NCBI GenBank assembly: GCA_004296865.1
Contig: SCVQ01000155.1
Span: forward strand, 1-14,068
Length of the DNA: 14,068 nucleotides
Reading direction: 5' to 3'
Source: Nitrospirota bacterium
GTDB lineage: Bacteria; Nitrospirota; Nitrospiria; Nitrospirales; Nitrospiraceae
Below the pieces are notes generated by a model, which worked only from the letters and a program-made list of their open reading frames with translations, was not told the origin of the DNA and did not search any database. A program made the position numbers and the translations under genes. Positions 7,232 to 14,068 of the stretch are shown here, in pieces (position 1 is the first letter of the stretch; each line of letters opens with the position of its first letter).

Positions 7232-8467
7232 GTGGCTAAACGAGATCACATTGTGGTGGGACTGGACATCGGCACGACGAAGATTTGCGCCATCGTCGCG
7301 GAGGTGTCGGAGGAAGGCTCGATCAACATCGTCGGGGTCGGATCGAGCCCGTCTCGCGGCCTCAAGAAGGGCGTGGTGATCGACATCGAGAGCACCGTCG
7401 AGTCCATTAAAAAAGCGGTGGACGATGCGGCCCTCATGGCCGGGGCCGAGATCAACTCGGTCTACACGGGGATCGCCGGCAGCCACATCGCGGGCGTGCG
7501 CTCCCGCGGGGTGGTGGCGCTGAAGAAACAGGAAGTGACGCGCGCGGACGTGCAGCGGGCGGTGGAGGCGGCCCACTCGAGGGCCGTGCTGGACCCGGAT
7601 CGGCGGGTGCTGCACGTGATCCCTCGCGAGTTCATCGTCGACGATCAGGACGGTATCCACGAGCCGTTGGGCATGTCCGGGACGAGGCTCGAAGTGGACG
7701 TGCACATCATCACGGGCGCGGTCACGTCGGCGCAGAACATCATCAAGAGCGTCAACCGGGCGGGGCTGGACGTCATCGACATCGTGCTGCAGCCCTTGGC
7801 CTCGAGCGAAGCGGTGCTGAGCCAGGAGGAACGGGACTTGGGCGTAGCCATGGTGGATCTGGGCGGCGGCACCACCGACCTGGCGATCTTCGTGGACGGC
7901 AGCATCCAGCACACCACGGTCCTTCCGATCGGCGGACAGAACCTGACCAAGGATATCGCGATCGGGCTGCTCACCTCCCCGACCGAGGCCGAGAAGATCA
8001 AGATCAGGCAGGGCATCGCGCGGGTGGAACTGGTCAGGGACGGCGAGCAGGTGGAGGTGCCCAGCGTGGGAGACCGGTTGGGCCGGACGATTTCCCGGCG
8101 GGAGTTGGCCGAGATCATCGAACCGCGCGTGGAGGAGATGTTCGACCTGGTGCGTCGTGAAATTGCGCTGAACGGCTACGAAGGGATGCTGGGGGCTGGC
8201 GTGGTCATCACTGGCGGCACCTCGATGTTGGAAGGGATGCCGGATGCGGCGGAGCGGGTCCTCAATCTTCCGGCCAGACGCGGTGCCCCGCACGGGGTGG
8301 AAGGCCTGCGGGATATTGCGGGCACGCCGATGCACGCGACAGCCGTCGGGTTGATCCTGCACGCCTGCCACCATGCGGATCGCGCGGAGATCGGCAGGGT
8401 CCGGGGCAGCCGGCGCGCCGGCCGTGTGTTTGGGCGCATGCGAGAGTGGATGCTCGAGTTCTTCTAA
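7232..8467 (+). CDS. ftsA: Cell division protein FtsA
   Basis: FtsA is an actin-like ATPase that tethers FtsZ filaments to the inner membrane and recruits later divisome proteins. The 411-residue protein shows the phosphate-1 motif GLDIGTTKICAIVAEV (10-25), the 1C subdomain region (about 85-160), phosphate-2 MVDLGGGTTDLAIF (207-220) and the adenosine motif GVVITGGTSMLEG (323-335). It ends with RRAGRVFGRMREWMLEFF, an amphipathic basic and aromatic helix matching the membrane-targeting sequence. The GTG start has GGGGGTGAG overlapping the ftsQ stop, about six bases upstream. It lies six bases after ftsQ, so the two are probably cotranslated. Confidence 0.97.
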   Translation: MAKRDHIVVGLDIGTTKICAIVAEVSEEGSINIVGVGSSPSRGLKKGVVIDIESTVESIKKAVDDAALMAGAEINSVYTGIAGSHIAGVRSRGVVALKKQEVTRADVQRAVEAAHSRAVLDPDRRVLHVIPREFIVDDQDGIHEPLGMSGTRLEVDVHIITGAVTSAQNIIKSVNRAGLDVIDIVLQPLASSEAVLSQEERDLGVAMVDLGGGTTDLAIFVDGSIQHTTVLPIGGQNLTKDIAIGLLTSPTEAEKIKIRQGIARVELVRDGEQVEVPSVGDRLGRTISRRELAEIIEPRVEEMFDLVRREIALNGYEGMLGAGVVITGGTSMLEGMPDAAERVLNLPARRGAPHGVEGLRDIAGTPMHATAVGLILHACHHADRAEIGRVRGSRRAGRVFGRMREWMLEFF

Positions 8468-8483
8468 CCAAGGGAGGGCGTGA

Positions 8484-8559
8484 GGCGATGGGCGAGGGGC
8501 TATAGGGCGGCGGTCAGGGCGTACTCCGGCCCATCACCTATAGCCGATTGCCTCTAGCC
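8484..8559 (+). repeat. Imperfect hairpin repeat between ftsA and ftsZ
   Basis: GGCTATAGG (8498-8506) is exactly complementary to CCTATAGCC (8537-8545). The stem extends outward to 8484 and 8559, with about 19 of 23 positions paired, counting G-U pairs. The loop is 30 bases. Its sequence differs from the CGCGTCA family, but the architecture is the same (long arms, position just upstream of a ribosome binding site). No U-run follows it. It may be another repeat family or an RNA stability or processing element that raises ftsZ expression relative to ftsA; the latter is inference. Confidence 0.75.
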
Positions 8560-8568
8560 CTCATCAAG

Positions 8569-8576
8569 AAGGGAGG
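8569..8576 (+). promoter_or_regulatory. Strong ftsZ ribosome binding site
   Basis: AAGGGAGG sits seven bases before the ATG at 8584. It rules out the earlier in-frame TTG at 8548, which lies inside the hairpin repeat. Confidence 0.8.
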
Positions 8577-8583
8577 CAACGCG

Positions 8584-9783
8584 ATGTTCTCATTCGAAGA
8601 AGAGGAGATCATGCCGGTTCACATCAAGGTGATCGGCGTGGGGGGGGCGGGCTGCAATGCGGTGAACACCATGATCGGGTCGGGTCTGTCCCGCGTGGAG
8701 TTCATCACGGCCAACACCGACGTGCAGGCGCTGAGCCGGTCGCTGGCGGCGTTCAAGATTCAGCTGGGCCCGGAGCGGACGCGCGGCCTGGGCGCGGGGG
8801 CGAAACCGGAAGTGGGCCGGGAGGCGGCGTTGGAAAGCAAGGACCGCATCCGGGAGACCCTGGAAGGGGCCGAGATGGTCTTCGTCACCGCCGGGATGGG
8901 GGGCGGGACCGGGACCGGCGCGGCGCCGGTCGTCGCCAGCCTGGCTCGGGAACTGGGCATCCTGACCGTCGGCGTGGTCACCAAGCCTTTCCAGTACGAA
9001 GGGCACCGGCGGATGAGTCACGCGGAAGAGGGGCTCAACGAGCTCAAAAAGCACGTGGACACGTTGCTGGTGATCCCGAATCAGCGCCTGCTGGGGATCG
9101 TGGACAAGACCACGCCGCTGCTGGAAGCGTTCAAGGTGGCCGATGACGTGTTGCGGCAGGCGATCCAGGGGATTGCGGATGTGATCACGATGGCGGGGCA
9201 CGTGAACGTCGATTTTGCGGACGTCCGGACCGTGATGAGTTACACCGGTCGAGCCGTCATGGGGATGGGCATTGCGCGGGGCACGAACCGCGCGGCCGAA
9301 GCCGCGCAGCAAGCGATCTCGAGCCCCCTCCTGGAAGACGGCAGTGTCGAGGGAGCCAGGGGCGTGCTGCTGAACATCACGGGCGGGCCGAGCATGTCGC
9401 TGCACGAGGTGGACGAGGCGGCTTCGATCATTCGGGAGGCGGCGGACCCGCAGGCCAACATCATCGTGGGACAGGTGATCAACCATGACCTGGGCGATGA
9501 CCTGGTGGTGACCGTCGTGGCGACGGGGTTCGAACGCGATGAGCCGGTCCTCAAGCCGGTGCCCCACGAGCGGCCTGCTGCGGCCACGGTCCGTGCGCAG
9601 CCGGCGATGGCCGGGGTGCGGAGCGGGGCGTCGGCCGAACCGCAGCCGAAAAACCTGGACCGGCCGACGTTCCTGCGCAGGATGACCGCGCAGCGGGAGG
9701 GGCAGGAACGGCTGGGGCTGATCATGGAAGCGGAAGAAGACAAGTGGGACGTGCCGACGTTTTTGAGAAAGCAGGCGGACTGA
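8584..9783 (+). CDS. ftsZ: Cell division GTPase FtsZ
   Basis: FtsZ is the tubulin-like GTPase that forms the cytoplasmic Z ring. It has 399 residues. The GTPase domain shows [13 protein letters not shown] (18-30), the tubulin signature GGGTGTG (107-113), TKPFQYEG (133-140) and the T7 synergy loop NVDFADV (208-214) with Asp210 and Asp213. The C-terminal domain runs to about 316. A short linker of about 40 residues follows. The C-terminus is unusual: the FtsA-binding type peptide appears twice, as RPTFLRR (360-366) and VPTFLRK (390-396), thirty residues apart and written with different codons. The start at 8584 is set by an excellent ribosome binding site. The 116-base gap before it holds a hairpin repeat. 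pgeF follows after 31 bases. Confidence 0.98.
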   Translation: MFSFEEEEIMPVHIKVIGVGGAGCNAVNTMIGSGLSRVEFITANTDVQALSRSLAAFKIQLGPERTRGLGAGAKPEVGREAALESKDRIRETLEGAEMVFVTAGMGGGTGTGAAPVVASLARELGILTVGVVTKPFQYEGHRRMSHAEEGLNELKKHVDTLLVIPNQRLLGIVDKTTPLLEAFKVADDVLRQAIQGIADVITMAGHVNVDFADVRTVMSYTGRAVMGMGIARGTNRAAEAAQQAISSPLLEDGSVEGARGVLLNITGGPSMSLHEVDEAASIIREAADPQANIIVGQVINHDLGDDLVVTVVATGFERDEPVLKPVPHERPAAATVRAQPAMAGVRSGASAEPQPKNLDRPTFLRRMTAQREGQERLGLIMEAEEDKWDVPTFLRKQAD

Positions 9784-9804
9784 GCGTGTGATGCCTGCCG
9801 ATAC

Positions 9805-9808
9805 GGAG
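9805..9808 (+). promoter_or_regulatory. Ribosome binding site favouring the pgeF start at 9815
   Basis: GGAG lies six bases before the ATG at 9815. The earlier in-frame GTG at 9788 and ATG at 9791 have only a weak AGGCGG upstream, inside ftsZ. Confidence 0.45.
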
Positions 9809-9814
9809 CAGGAG

Positions 9815-10534
9815 ATGGCCGCCACCCATATCACGGTGCCGGCGTTTGCCGGGACGCGCGACGGAGTCCGGCACTTTTTCGGCACCCGCCATCGCCCGGG
9901 CGACGTGGCCTCGCTGACGACCTCGAAACGGCAGATCGTGGTGTCGGTCAAGCAGGTGCACGGCACGGATGCGTTGGTCCTGGACCGCCCCGTCGCCGAG
10001 GGGGAGACCTTTGCCGGCGGGTGGGACGCGTTGGTGACCGACCAAACGGATGTGTTGCTGACGGTCAGGACGGCCGACTGTGTGCCGGTCCTCGTGCATG
10101 ATCCCGTACAACGCGTCGTGGCGGCCATCCACGCCGGCTGGCGCGGGGCCGTCGCCGGGATCGTCCCTCGGACCCTCGCGGTGATGGCGCGGCGATTCGG
10201 CTCCGATCCGGGGTCGTTGCGGGTCGGGATCGGGCCTTCGGCCGGGCCCTGCTGCTACGAAGTGGATGAGCCGGTTCTGGGGCGGCTTCGTGAAGATTTC
10301 GGCGACTGGCGGACGGTGGTGCAGGAGACGGGCCGGGGCAAAGCGATCCTGGATTTGCGCGCCCTCGTCAGGCGGCAGGTGCAGGCCGTCGGCGTGGAGG
10401 AAGAAGGGATCAGGACCGTCAACGTCTGCACGATCTGCTATCCGGACCTCTTTTACTCCTATCGACGCGAGGGCGCAGTCAGGGGCACGATGGTCAGCGG
10501 CATCATGTTGAGTCGGCGTGTTGCGACACGATGA
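9815..10534 (+). CDS. pgeF: PgeF/YlmD family polyphenol oxidase-like protein (purine nucleoside or peptidoglycan editing)
   Basis: This is a member of the YfiH/YlmD/LACC1 family. E. coli YfiH (PgeF) is reported to prevent misincorporation of serine in the stem peptide, and family members show purine nucleoside phosphorylase or adenosine deaminase activity. The 239-residue protein carries the three zinc ligands in KQVHG (His49), TADC (Cys89) and HAGWRG (His106), plus GPSAGPCCYEV (140-150) and FYSYRREG (213-220). The location after ftsZ matches ylmD of Gram-positive bacteria and suggests a wall-related role, though the substrate cannot be read from the sequence. The start at 9815 is preferred on its ribosome binding site; starts at 9788 or 9791 would add eight or nine residues. 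Confidence 0.92.
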   Translation: MAATHITVPAFAGTRDGVRHFFGTRHRPGDVASLTTSKRQIVVSVKQVHGTDALVLDRPVAEGETFAGGWDALVTDQTDVLLTVRTADCVPVLVHDPVQRVVAAIHAGWRGAVAGIVPRTLAVMARRFGSDPGSLRVGIGPSAGPCCYEVDEPVLGRLREDFGDWRTVVQETGRGKAILDLRALVRRQVQAVGVEEEGIRTVNVCTICYPDLFYSYRREGAVRGTMVSGIMLSRRVATR

Positions 10535-10542
10535 TGGATGTT

Positions 10543-10577
10543 GGATGGCGGCGAATGGTGTAAGATGAGCGCCGTCC
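10543..10577 (+). repeat. Small hairpin upstream of yggS
   Basis: GGATGGCG (10543-10550) can pair with CGCCGTCC (10570-10577) over eight positions, one of them G-U, around a 19-base loop. It lies in the 64-base gap after pgeF and ends eight bases before the yggS ribosome binding site. There is no U-run. It is weaker than the other three and could be chance in GC-rich DNA. Confidence 0.4.
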
Positions 10578-10598
10578 GGTGACTGGGAGCTGTCCGGT

Positions 10599-11372
10599 AT
10601 GAGCGGTGCGTGCGCCGTTGCCCAGCTTCAACGCAATCCGTCCCAGGCAACACTGATGACCGACGGCCTCGATTCGAATGTCATCGCCCGCAATGTTCGA
10701 ACGGTCCTGGACCGCATTCGACAGGCGGCGATCCGCGCGGGCCGCCGGCCGGACGCCATCCGTCTGGTGGCCGCGACCAAGACCGTCTCGCCGGACCGGA
10801 TCCGTCCCGCGATCGAGGCCGGGGTGCGGATTCTGGGTGAAAACCGGCTTCAGGAGGCCCTGCCGAAGGTGACGGTCCTCGGGTCGTGCGACGATGTGTG
10901 CTGGCATTTCATCGGCCGGTTGCAGCGCCGCAAGGTCAAGGCGGTCGTCGGGATTTTCCAGATGATCCACTCGGTGGACAGCGTGGAGTTGGCCGTTGAA
11001 ATCAATCGCCGCGCGGAAGAGGCCGGCCTCACCCAAGCGGTGCTTCTGGAGGTCAACATCGCCGGGGAGTCGAGCAAGGGCGGGTTTGCTCCCTTCGAGT
11101 TGACCGATGCGCTGGCTGCCGTCGAGGGGCTGCTGAACCTCTCGGTCAAAGGCTTGATGGCGGTGCCGCCGCTGACGACCGAACCGGAATGCACCAGGCC
11201 CTATTTCCGAGCCGTCCGCGACCTGGCCGGTTCGCTTGCGGATCGTGGCCTGGGCCGGGCCCGTATGGATGAGTTGTCCATGGGCATGTCGCACGATTAC
11301 GAAATTGCGGTGGAAGAAGGGGCCACATTGGTGCGCGTCGGGACGGCGATTTTCGGAGCCAGACATGCCTGA
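10599..11372 (+). CDS. yggS: Pyridoxal phosphate homeostasis protein (PLPBP, YggS/YlmE family)
   Basis: YggS is a cytoplasmic PLP-binding protein with an alanine racemase-like TIM barrel but no known enzyme activity. It affects vitamin B6 and amino acid balance. The 257-residue frame has the PLP lysine in RLVAATKTV (Lys61), GENRLQEA, HFIGRLQRRK, NIAGESSKGG, GLMAVPP, LSMGMSHDYEIAVEEGATLVRVGTAIFG, all family motifs. The ATG at 10599 has GGGAG nine bases upstream. An ATG at 10656 would give 238 residues with the lysine at 42, closer to the usual length (E. coli 234), but its upstream site is weak. It overlaps proC by eight bases, a common yggS-proC arrangement. Confidence 0.94.
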   Translation: MSGACAVAQLQRNPSQATLMTDGLDSNVIARNVRTVLDRIRQAAIRAGRRPDAIRLVAATKTVSPDRIRPAIEAGVRILGENRLQEALPKVTVLGSCDDVCWHFIGRLQRRKVKAVVGIFQMIHSVDSVELAVEINRRAEEAGLTQAVLLEVNIAGESSKGGFAPFELTDALAAVEGLLNLSVKGLMAVPPLTTEPECTRPYFRAVRDLAGSLADRGLGRARMDELSMGMSHDYEIAVEEGATLVRVGTAIFGARHA

Positions 11373-12183
11373 GCGGAAGGTAGCCCAGAAACTGGCGTTC
11401 ATCGGAGCGGGCCAGATGACGGAGGCCTTGCTGGGGGGACTGCTCGCGGCCCATGTCGTCGATCCGGCCTCCGTATGGGCGACGGACGTCAGCCATGAAC
11501 GATGCACGCTGATCGGACAACGGTTCGGGGTCCGGGTGGGAGCGGACAACCGGGCGGCAGCCTCCTGGGCCGAGGTCGTCCTGCTGGCGGTCAAACCGCA
11601 ACTCCTGGAAGCGGTGCTCAACGGCATCGCCCCGGCGCTGGCCGGCCGTCTGGTGATCTCGATCATGGCCGGGGTCTCCATCCGGTCCATCGCCAAGCTG
11701 GCACCCAGCGACGTGAAAATCGTGCGCGTGATGCCGAACGCGCCGACACTGGTCCGCGAGGGGATGTCCGCTCTGGCCCTTGGCCCCGGCGTGACGGAGG
11801 CGGAGGCAAGTCTGGCGCGGGTTCTCTTTGAAGCGGTGGGTCGGGCGGTGACGGTGGAGGAGTCATTGATGGACGCGGTCACGGGGTTGAGCGGCAGCGG
11901 CCCTGCCTATGTCTTCATGGCGATCGAGGCCCTGGCGGATGGGGGCGTGAAGATGGGCCTGCCCCGCTCAGTGGCCGAACTGCTGGCGGCCCAGACGGTG
12001 CTCGGGGCGGCTCGTATGGTGTTGGACAGCAGCGAGCACCCCGCCCGCTTGAAGGATCGCGTGGCCTCTCCGGGCGGAACAACCATCGCGGGGCTGCATC
12101 AACTGGAGCGGGGCGGACTGCGGGCCAGCCTCATCGCCGCGGTCGAGGCGGCGGCGAAAAAATCCAAGGAGCTAGGCGGCTGA
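11365..12183 (+). CDS. proC: Pyrroline-5-carboxylate reductase
   Basis: ProC reduces 1-pyrroline-5-carboxylate to L-proline with NAD(P)H in the cytoplasm, the last step of proline synthesis. The 272-residue protein has the Rossmann motif FIGAGQMTEALLGGL (12-26), LAVKPQ (74-79), IMAGVS (100-105), RVMPNAP (121-127) and the C-terminal signature region GLSGSGPAYVF (174-184) with SPGGTTIAGLHQLE (235-248). The start is the ATG at 11365, eight bases inside yggS, with GGAG at 11355-11358. The frame is open further upstream to 11236, but only as a shadow of yggS. It ends one base into yggT (TGATG). Confidence 0.96.
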   Translation: MPERKVAQKLAFIGAGQMTEALLGGLLAAHVVDPASVWATDVSHERCTLIGQRFGVRVGADNRAAASWAEVVLLAVKPQLLEAVLNGIAPALAGRLVISIMAGVSIRSIAKLAPSDVKIVRVMPNAPTLVREGMSALALGPGVTEAEASLARVLFEAVGRAVTVEESLMDAVTGLSGSGPAYVFMAIEALADGGVKMGLPRSVAELLAAQTVLGAARMVLDSSEHPARLKDRVASPGGTTIAGLHQLERGGLRASLIAAVEAAAKKSKELGG

Positions 12184-12479
12184 TGTTTATTGCGGGCAAC
12201 ATGCTGGAGGGGCTGGCGCATGTGGTGGATTGGGTGCTCACCATCTACATGTACGTGATTATCGCGAGGGCGCTGATCTCCTGGGTGAATCCGGACCCGT
12301 GGAACCCGATCGTCCAGTTCCTGGAACGGGCGACCGAACCGGTGCTGGCTCCCATCCGGCGCCGGATGGGCTTGGGCATGGGGCTCGATCTCTCGCCGAT
12401 CATCGCCATTTTGATCATCGTCTTTTTGCAATACGCGCTCGTGCGGTCCCTGTTTGAGATGGCAACCCGCCTGCATTGA
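12183..12479 (+). CDS. yggT: YggT/YlmG family integral membrane protein
   Basis: This is a 98-residue YGGT-domain protein with two hydrophobic segments (about 9-28 and 72-93) around the conserved RALISWVNPDPWNPIVQFL (29-47) and TEPVLAPIRRRM (51-62). The family is in the cytoplasmic membrane. In Gram-positive bacteria ylmG lies in the division cluster, and in plastids YlmG affects nucleoid distribution, but the biochemical function is unknown. The ATG overlaps the proC stop by one base; AAGGAG at 12166-12171 with an 11-base spacer is the likely ribosome binding site. Confidence 0.92.
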   Translation: MFIAGNMLEGLAHVVDWVLTIYMYVIIARALISWVNPDPWNPIVQFLERATEPVLAPIRRRMGLGMGLDLSPIIAILIIVFLQYALVRSLFEMATRLH

Positions 12480-12496
12480 ACCCGGAGGTGCCCGCG

Positions 12497-13003
12497 ATGA
12501 GACTCACACCGCTCGACATCCAACAGATGCAGTTCAAGGTCCGGTTGCGGGGCTATGACCGGCGGGAAGTCGGCCGGTTCCTGGAAGAGCTCGCCCAGAC
12601 CGTGGAAGGCTTGAATCGCGAGAACGCTGGTCTGCGGGAGAAGCTGGCCTCCACGGACGCGCAGTTCGCCGACCTGAAGAAATCGGAGACGGCGCTGGCC
12701 CACACGCTGGTGTCCACGCAAGCGCTCACGGACGATCTGAAGCAGGCGGCTCAACGGGACGCGGAACTCATCATACGAGAAGCGGAACTCAAGGCGTCGG
12801 AATTGCTCCGTGAAGCCCGGACGGAGCTGGTCGGCCTCCAGCGGGATCTGTCGGACTTGCGCAAGCAGCGCTTCCTGGCGATCGAACGGCTGCGCTCGAC
12901 GCTGCGGACCTTTGAGCGCATGCTGGCGATCGAGGCCGAGGACGAGGAGCAGCCCCATCCGGACGACCGGGCCGAGAATATTGCCGGCAGCGCCAACTTC
13001 TAA
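12497..13003 (+). CDS. divIVA: DivIVA domain-containing protein
   Basis: This is a coiled-coil protein of the DivIVA/GpsB type, which binds curved or septal membrane and recruits division or growth factors. The 168-residue protein aligns from residue 1 without gaps to the B. subtilis N-terminus: LTPLDI (3-8) and RGYDRREVGRFLEEL (18-32). It has Arg18 but Leu17 where B. subtilis has the membrane-inserting Phe17. A long heptad-rich helix (about 29-147) follows, then an acidic C-terminus. GGAGG at 12484-12488, eight bases upstream, fixes the ATG at 12497; the in-frame TTG at 12476 would put that site inside the gene. It is last in the tight gene series after ftsZ. Its partner here is unknown. Confidence 0.88.
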   Translation: MRLTPLDIQQMQFKVRLRGYDRREVGRFLEELAQTVEGLNRENAGLREKLASTDAQFADLKKSETALAHTLVSTQALTDDLKQAAQRDAELIIREAELKASELLREARTELVGLQRDLSDLRKQRFLAIERLRSTLRTFERMLAIEAEDEEQPHPDDRAENIAGSANF

Positions 13004-13055
13004 CGACGGCCGGGCCCTTTTCCCCAACCGTCCGCCGTGTTCCTCTATCGCAACC

Positions 13056-14068
13056 GTGGCTGAGTCAAATCCGATCACGCAGGCAATGCAGTCGGCCGTG
13101 GAGGCGGGGGTGTTTCCCGGGGCGGTCCTGCTGGTTCGGGTGGGCGGCCGTCTGCACTACCATCGGGCCTTCGGCCATGCCGCGCTCATCCCCTCACGCG
13201 AACCGGCCTCCCTCGACACGGTCTACGACCTGGCCTCCCTGACCAAGCCCTTGGCCACGACGACGGCGATCCTCTGCCTGTTGCAGGAGGGCCGATTCGG
13301 CCTCGACGATCCGCTGACAGCTGTGCTGGATGAACTGAAGGGCTGCGCAATCGGCGAGGCGACGGCCGCGCAGCTCTTGAGCCACAGCTCCGGCCTCCCG
13401 GGGTGGCGGCCGTTCTATGAGCGGATTGCCGAGCGAGACCTTGCGCAGCCCGGTTTTTTGGGCAGTGCAGAGGCCGGGAGTCTTGTGCTGGAGCTGATCG
13501 GGCAGGAGGCGTTGCTGGCCCCGATCGGGACGCGTGCCCTCTACAGCGATCTGGGGTTCATGTTGCTGGGGGCTATGGTCGAGCGACTCGCCGACTGTTC
13601 GCTGGCTCGCTTCGTCCGGGACTGCGTGTATACCGCGCTTGCGGCGGAGCCGCTGTTTTTCATCCGGACCGGCGGGGACAAGTCCAAGGGATTAGGCGGT
13701 CTTCCGGTCGATCTCCATAGGGTGGCGCCGACCGAAGAGGATGCCTGGCGTGGGCGCGTGTTGCGTGCCGAGGTACATGATGAAAACGCCTATGCGATGG
13801 GCGGGGTGGCGGGCCATAGCGGGTTGTTCGGGACAGCTTCCGCAGTGCTGGCCGTCTCCGGCTGCTGGCTGAATGGCTATCTGGGGCGGGAGTCCCTTCT
13901 CCGCTCCGACTGGGTCCGGCGCTTTACCAGCAGACAGGACCGACCGCCGGGATCGAGTTGGGGATTGGGGTGGGACACGCCCTCGGCGCCGTCTTCGTCA
14001 GGCACCAGGTTCTCGTCCCGATCGTTCGGGCACCTGGGCTATACGGGCACCTCGCTCTGGGTCGATCC
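13056..14068 (+). CDS. Class C beta-lactamase-like serine hydrolase, C-terminus cut off
   Basis: This reading frame is open to the window edge (337 complete codons). It belongs to the beta-lactamase/transpeptidase-like serine hydrolase family (Pfam PF00144), which includes AmpC, DD-peptidases and esterases. The nucleophile motif is SLTK (Ser61-Lys64) in DLASLTKPLATT, the second motif is YSD (163-165, the YxN equivalent), and the third is HLG (326-328) in FGHLGYTGTSLWVD. LLSHSSGLPGW (109-119) is also typical. The HxG motif and Asp in YSD suggest a peptidase or esterase rather than a true beta-lactamase. No clear signal peptide is seen, so it may be cytoplasmic or begin elsewhere. The GTG at 13056 has no good ribosome binding site; the ATG at 13086 is an alternative. 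A role in muropeptide turnover is a guess from its neighbours. Confidence 0.82.
   Translation, partial: MAESNPITQAMQSAVEAGVFPGAVLLVRVGGRLHYHRAFGHAALIPSREPASLDTVYDLASLTKPLATTTAILCLLQEGRFGLDDPLTAVLDELKGCAIGEATAAQLLSHSSGLPGWRPFYERIAERDLAQPGFLGSAEAGSLVLELIGQEALLAPIGTRALYSDLGFMLLGAMVERLADCSLARFVRDCVYTALAAEPLFFIRTGGDKSKGLGGLPVDLHRVAPTEEDAWRGRVLRAEVHDENAYAMGGVAGHSGLFGTASAVLAVSGCWLNGYLGRESLLRSDWVRRFTSRQDRPPGSSWGLGWDTPSAPSSSGTRFSSRSFGHLGYTGTSLWVD

Noticed and set aside
6263..8374. 703-codon open frame on the minus strand across ftsQ and ftsA
   Set aside because: It mirrors well-supported plus-strand genes, is rich in His, Arg and Gln, and has no recognisable domain; this is expected from third-position GC bias.
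8590..10128. 512-codon open frame on the minus strand across ftsZ and pgeF
   Set aside because: Same shadow pattern; it spans two confident plus-strand genes.
10541..10566. TTGGAT and TAAGAT as promoter boxes before yggS
   Set aside because: The spacing is 14 bases, too short for a normal sigma-70 type promoter, and the match is poor.
12476..12496. Earlier TTG start for divIVA
   Set aside because: It overlaps the yggT stop and would place the strong GGAGG site inside the gene; the ATG at 12497 also aligns with DivIVA residue 1.
13004..13034. Possible terminator after divIVA (GACGG with CCGTC around a CCCTTTTCCCC stretch)
   Set aside because: Only five pairs around an 18-base loop and no U-run after the stem; not enough to call.

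Overview
The window is a stretch of the division and cell wall (dcw) cluster, followed by the gene set that often trails ftsZ. It comes from a GC-rich, Gram-negative-type bacterium. Every gene is on the plus strand. The protein sequences, the gene order and the GTGA/CGCGTCA-type intergenic repeats look most like Nitrospira (Nitrospirota). That assignment is from memory of the families and is moderate in confidence; no marker here proves it. Bases 1-16 are not genomic: they match the 3' end of the Illumina TruSeq read-1 adapter, so the left edge is an untrimmed contig end.

Region 1 (17-6383) holds peptidoglycan precursor synthesis and the flippase-like or polymerase SEDS protein: the C-terminal third of murD, then ftsW, murG, murC, murB and ddl. 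MurC, MurD and MurB act on UDP-sugar precursors in the cytoplasm, Ddl supplies D-Ala-D-Ala, MurG makes lipid II at the membrane, and FtsW polymerises septal glycan. Region 2 (6380-9783) holds the divisome core ftsQ, ftsA and ftsZ. Region 3 (9815-13003) is pgeF (ylmD), yggS (PLPBP, ylmE), proC, yggT (ylmG) and divIVA. This resembles the Gram-positive ylm-divIVA block, with proC where sepF would sit. Region 4 (13056-14068) is a class C beta-lactamase-like serine hydrolase cut by the right edge.

Most genes overlap or nearly touch (ATGA or GTGA junctions at ftsW/murG and ddl/ftsQ, an 8-base overlap at yggS/proC, TGATG at proC/yggT), which suggests one long operon with translational coupling. The exceptions stand out. 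The gaps in front of ftsW, ddl, ftsZ and yggS each hold an inverted repeat that could fold as an RNA hairpin. The ones before ftsW and ddl belong to one repeat family, with a shared exact 17-mer. The one at ddl encloses the ribosome binding site and start codon and runs into the coding sequence.

I found no wholly new system. The points most worth a second look are the hairpin repeats punctuating the operon, the two PTFLR peptides at the FtsZ C-terminus, the cysteine in place of the MurB catalytic serine, the uncertain murC start, and the hybrid gene order after ftsZ. No tRNA, rRNA, CRISPR array, insertion sequence or gene-free stretch over 300 bases was seen.
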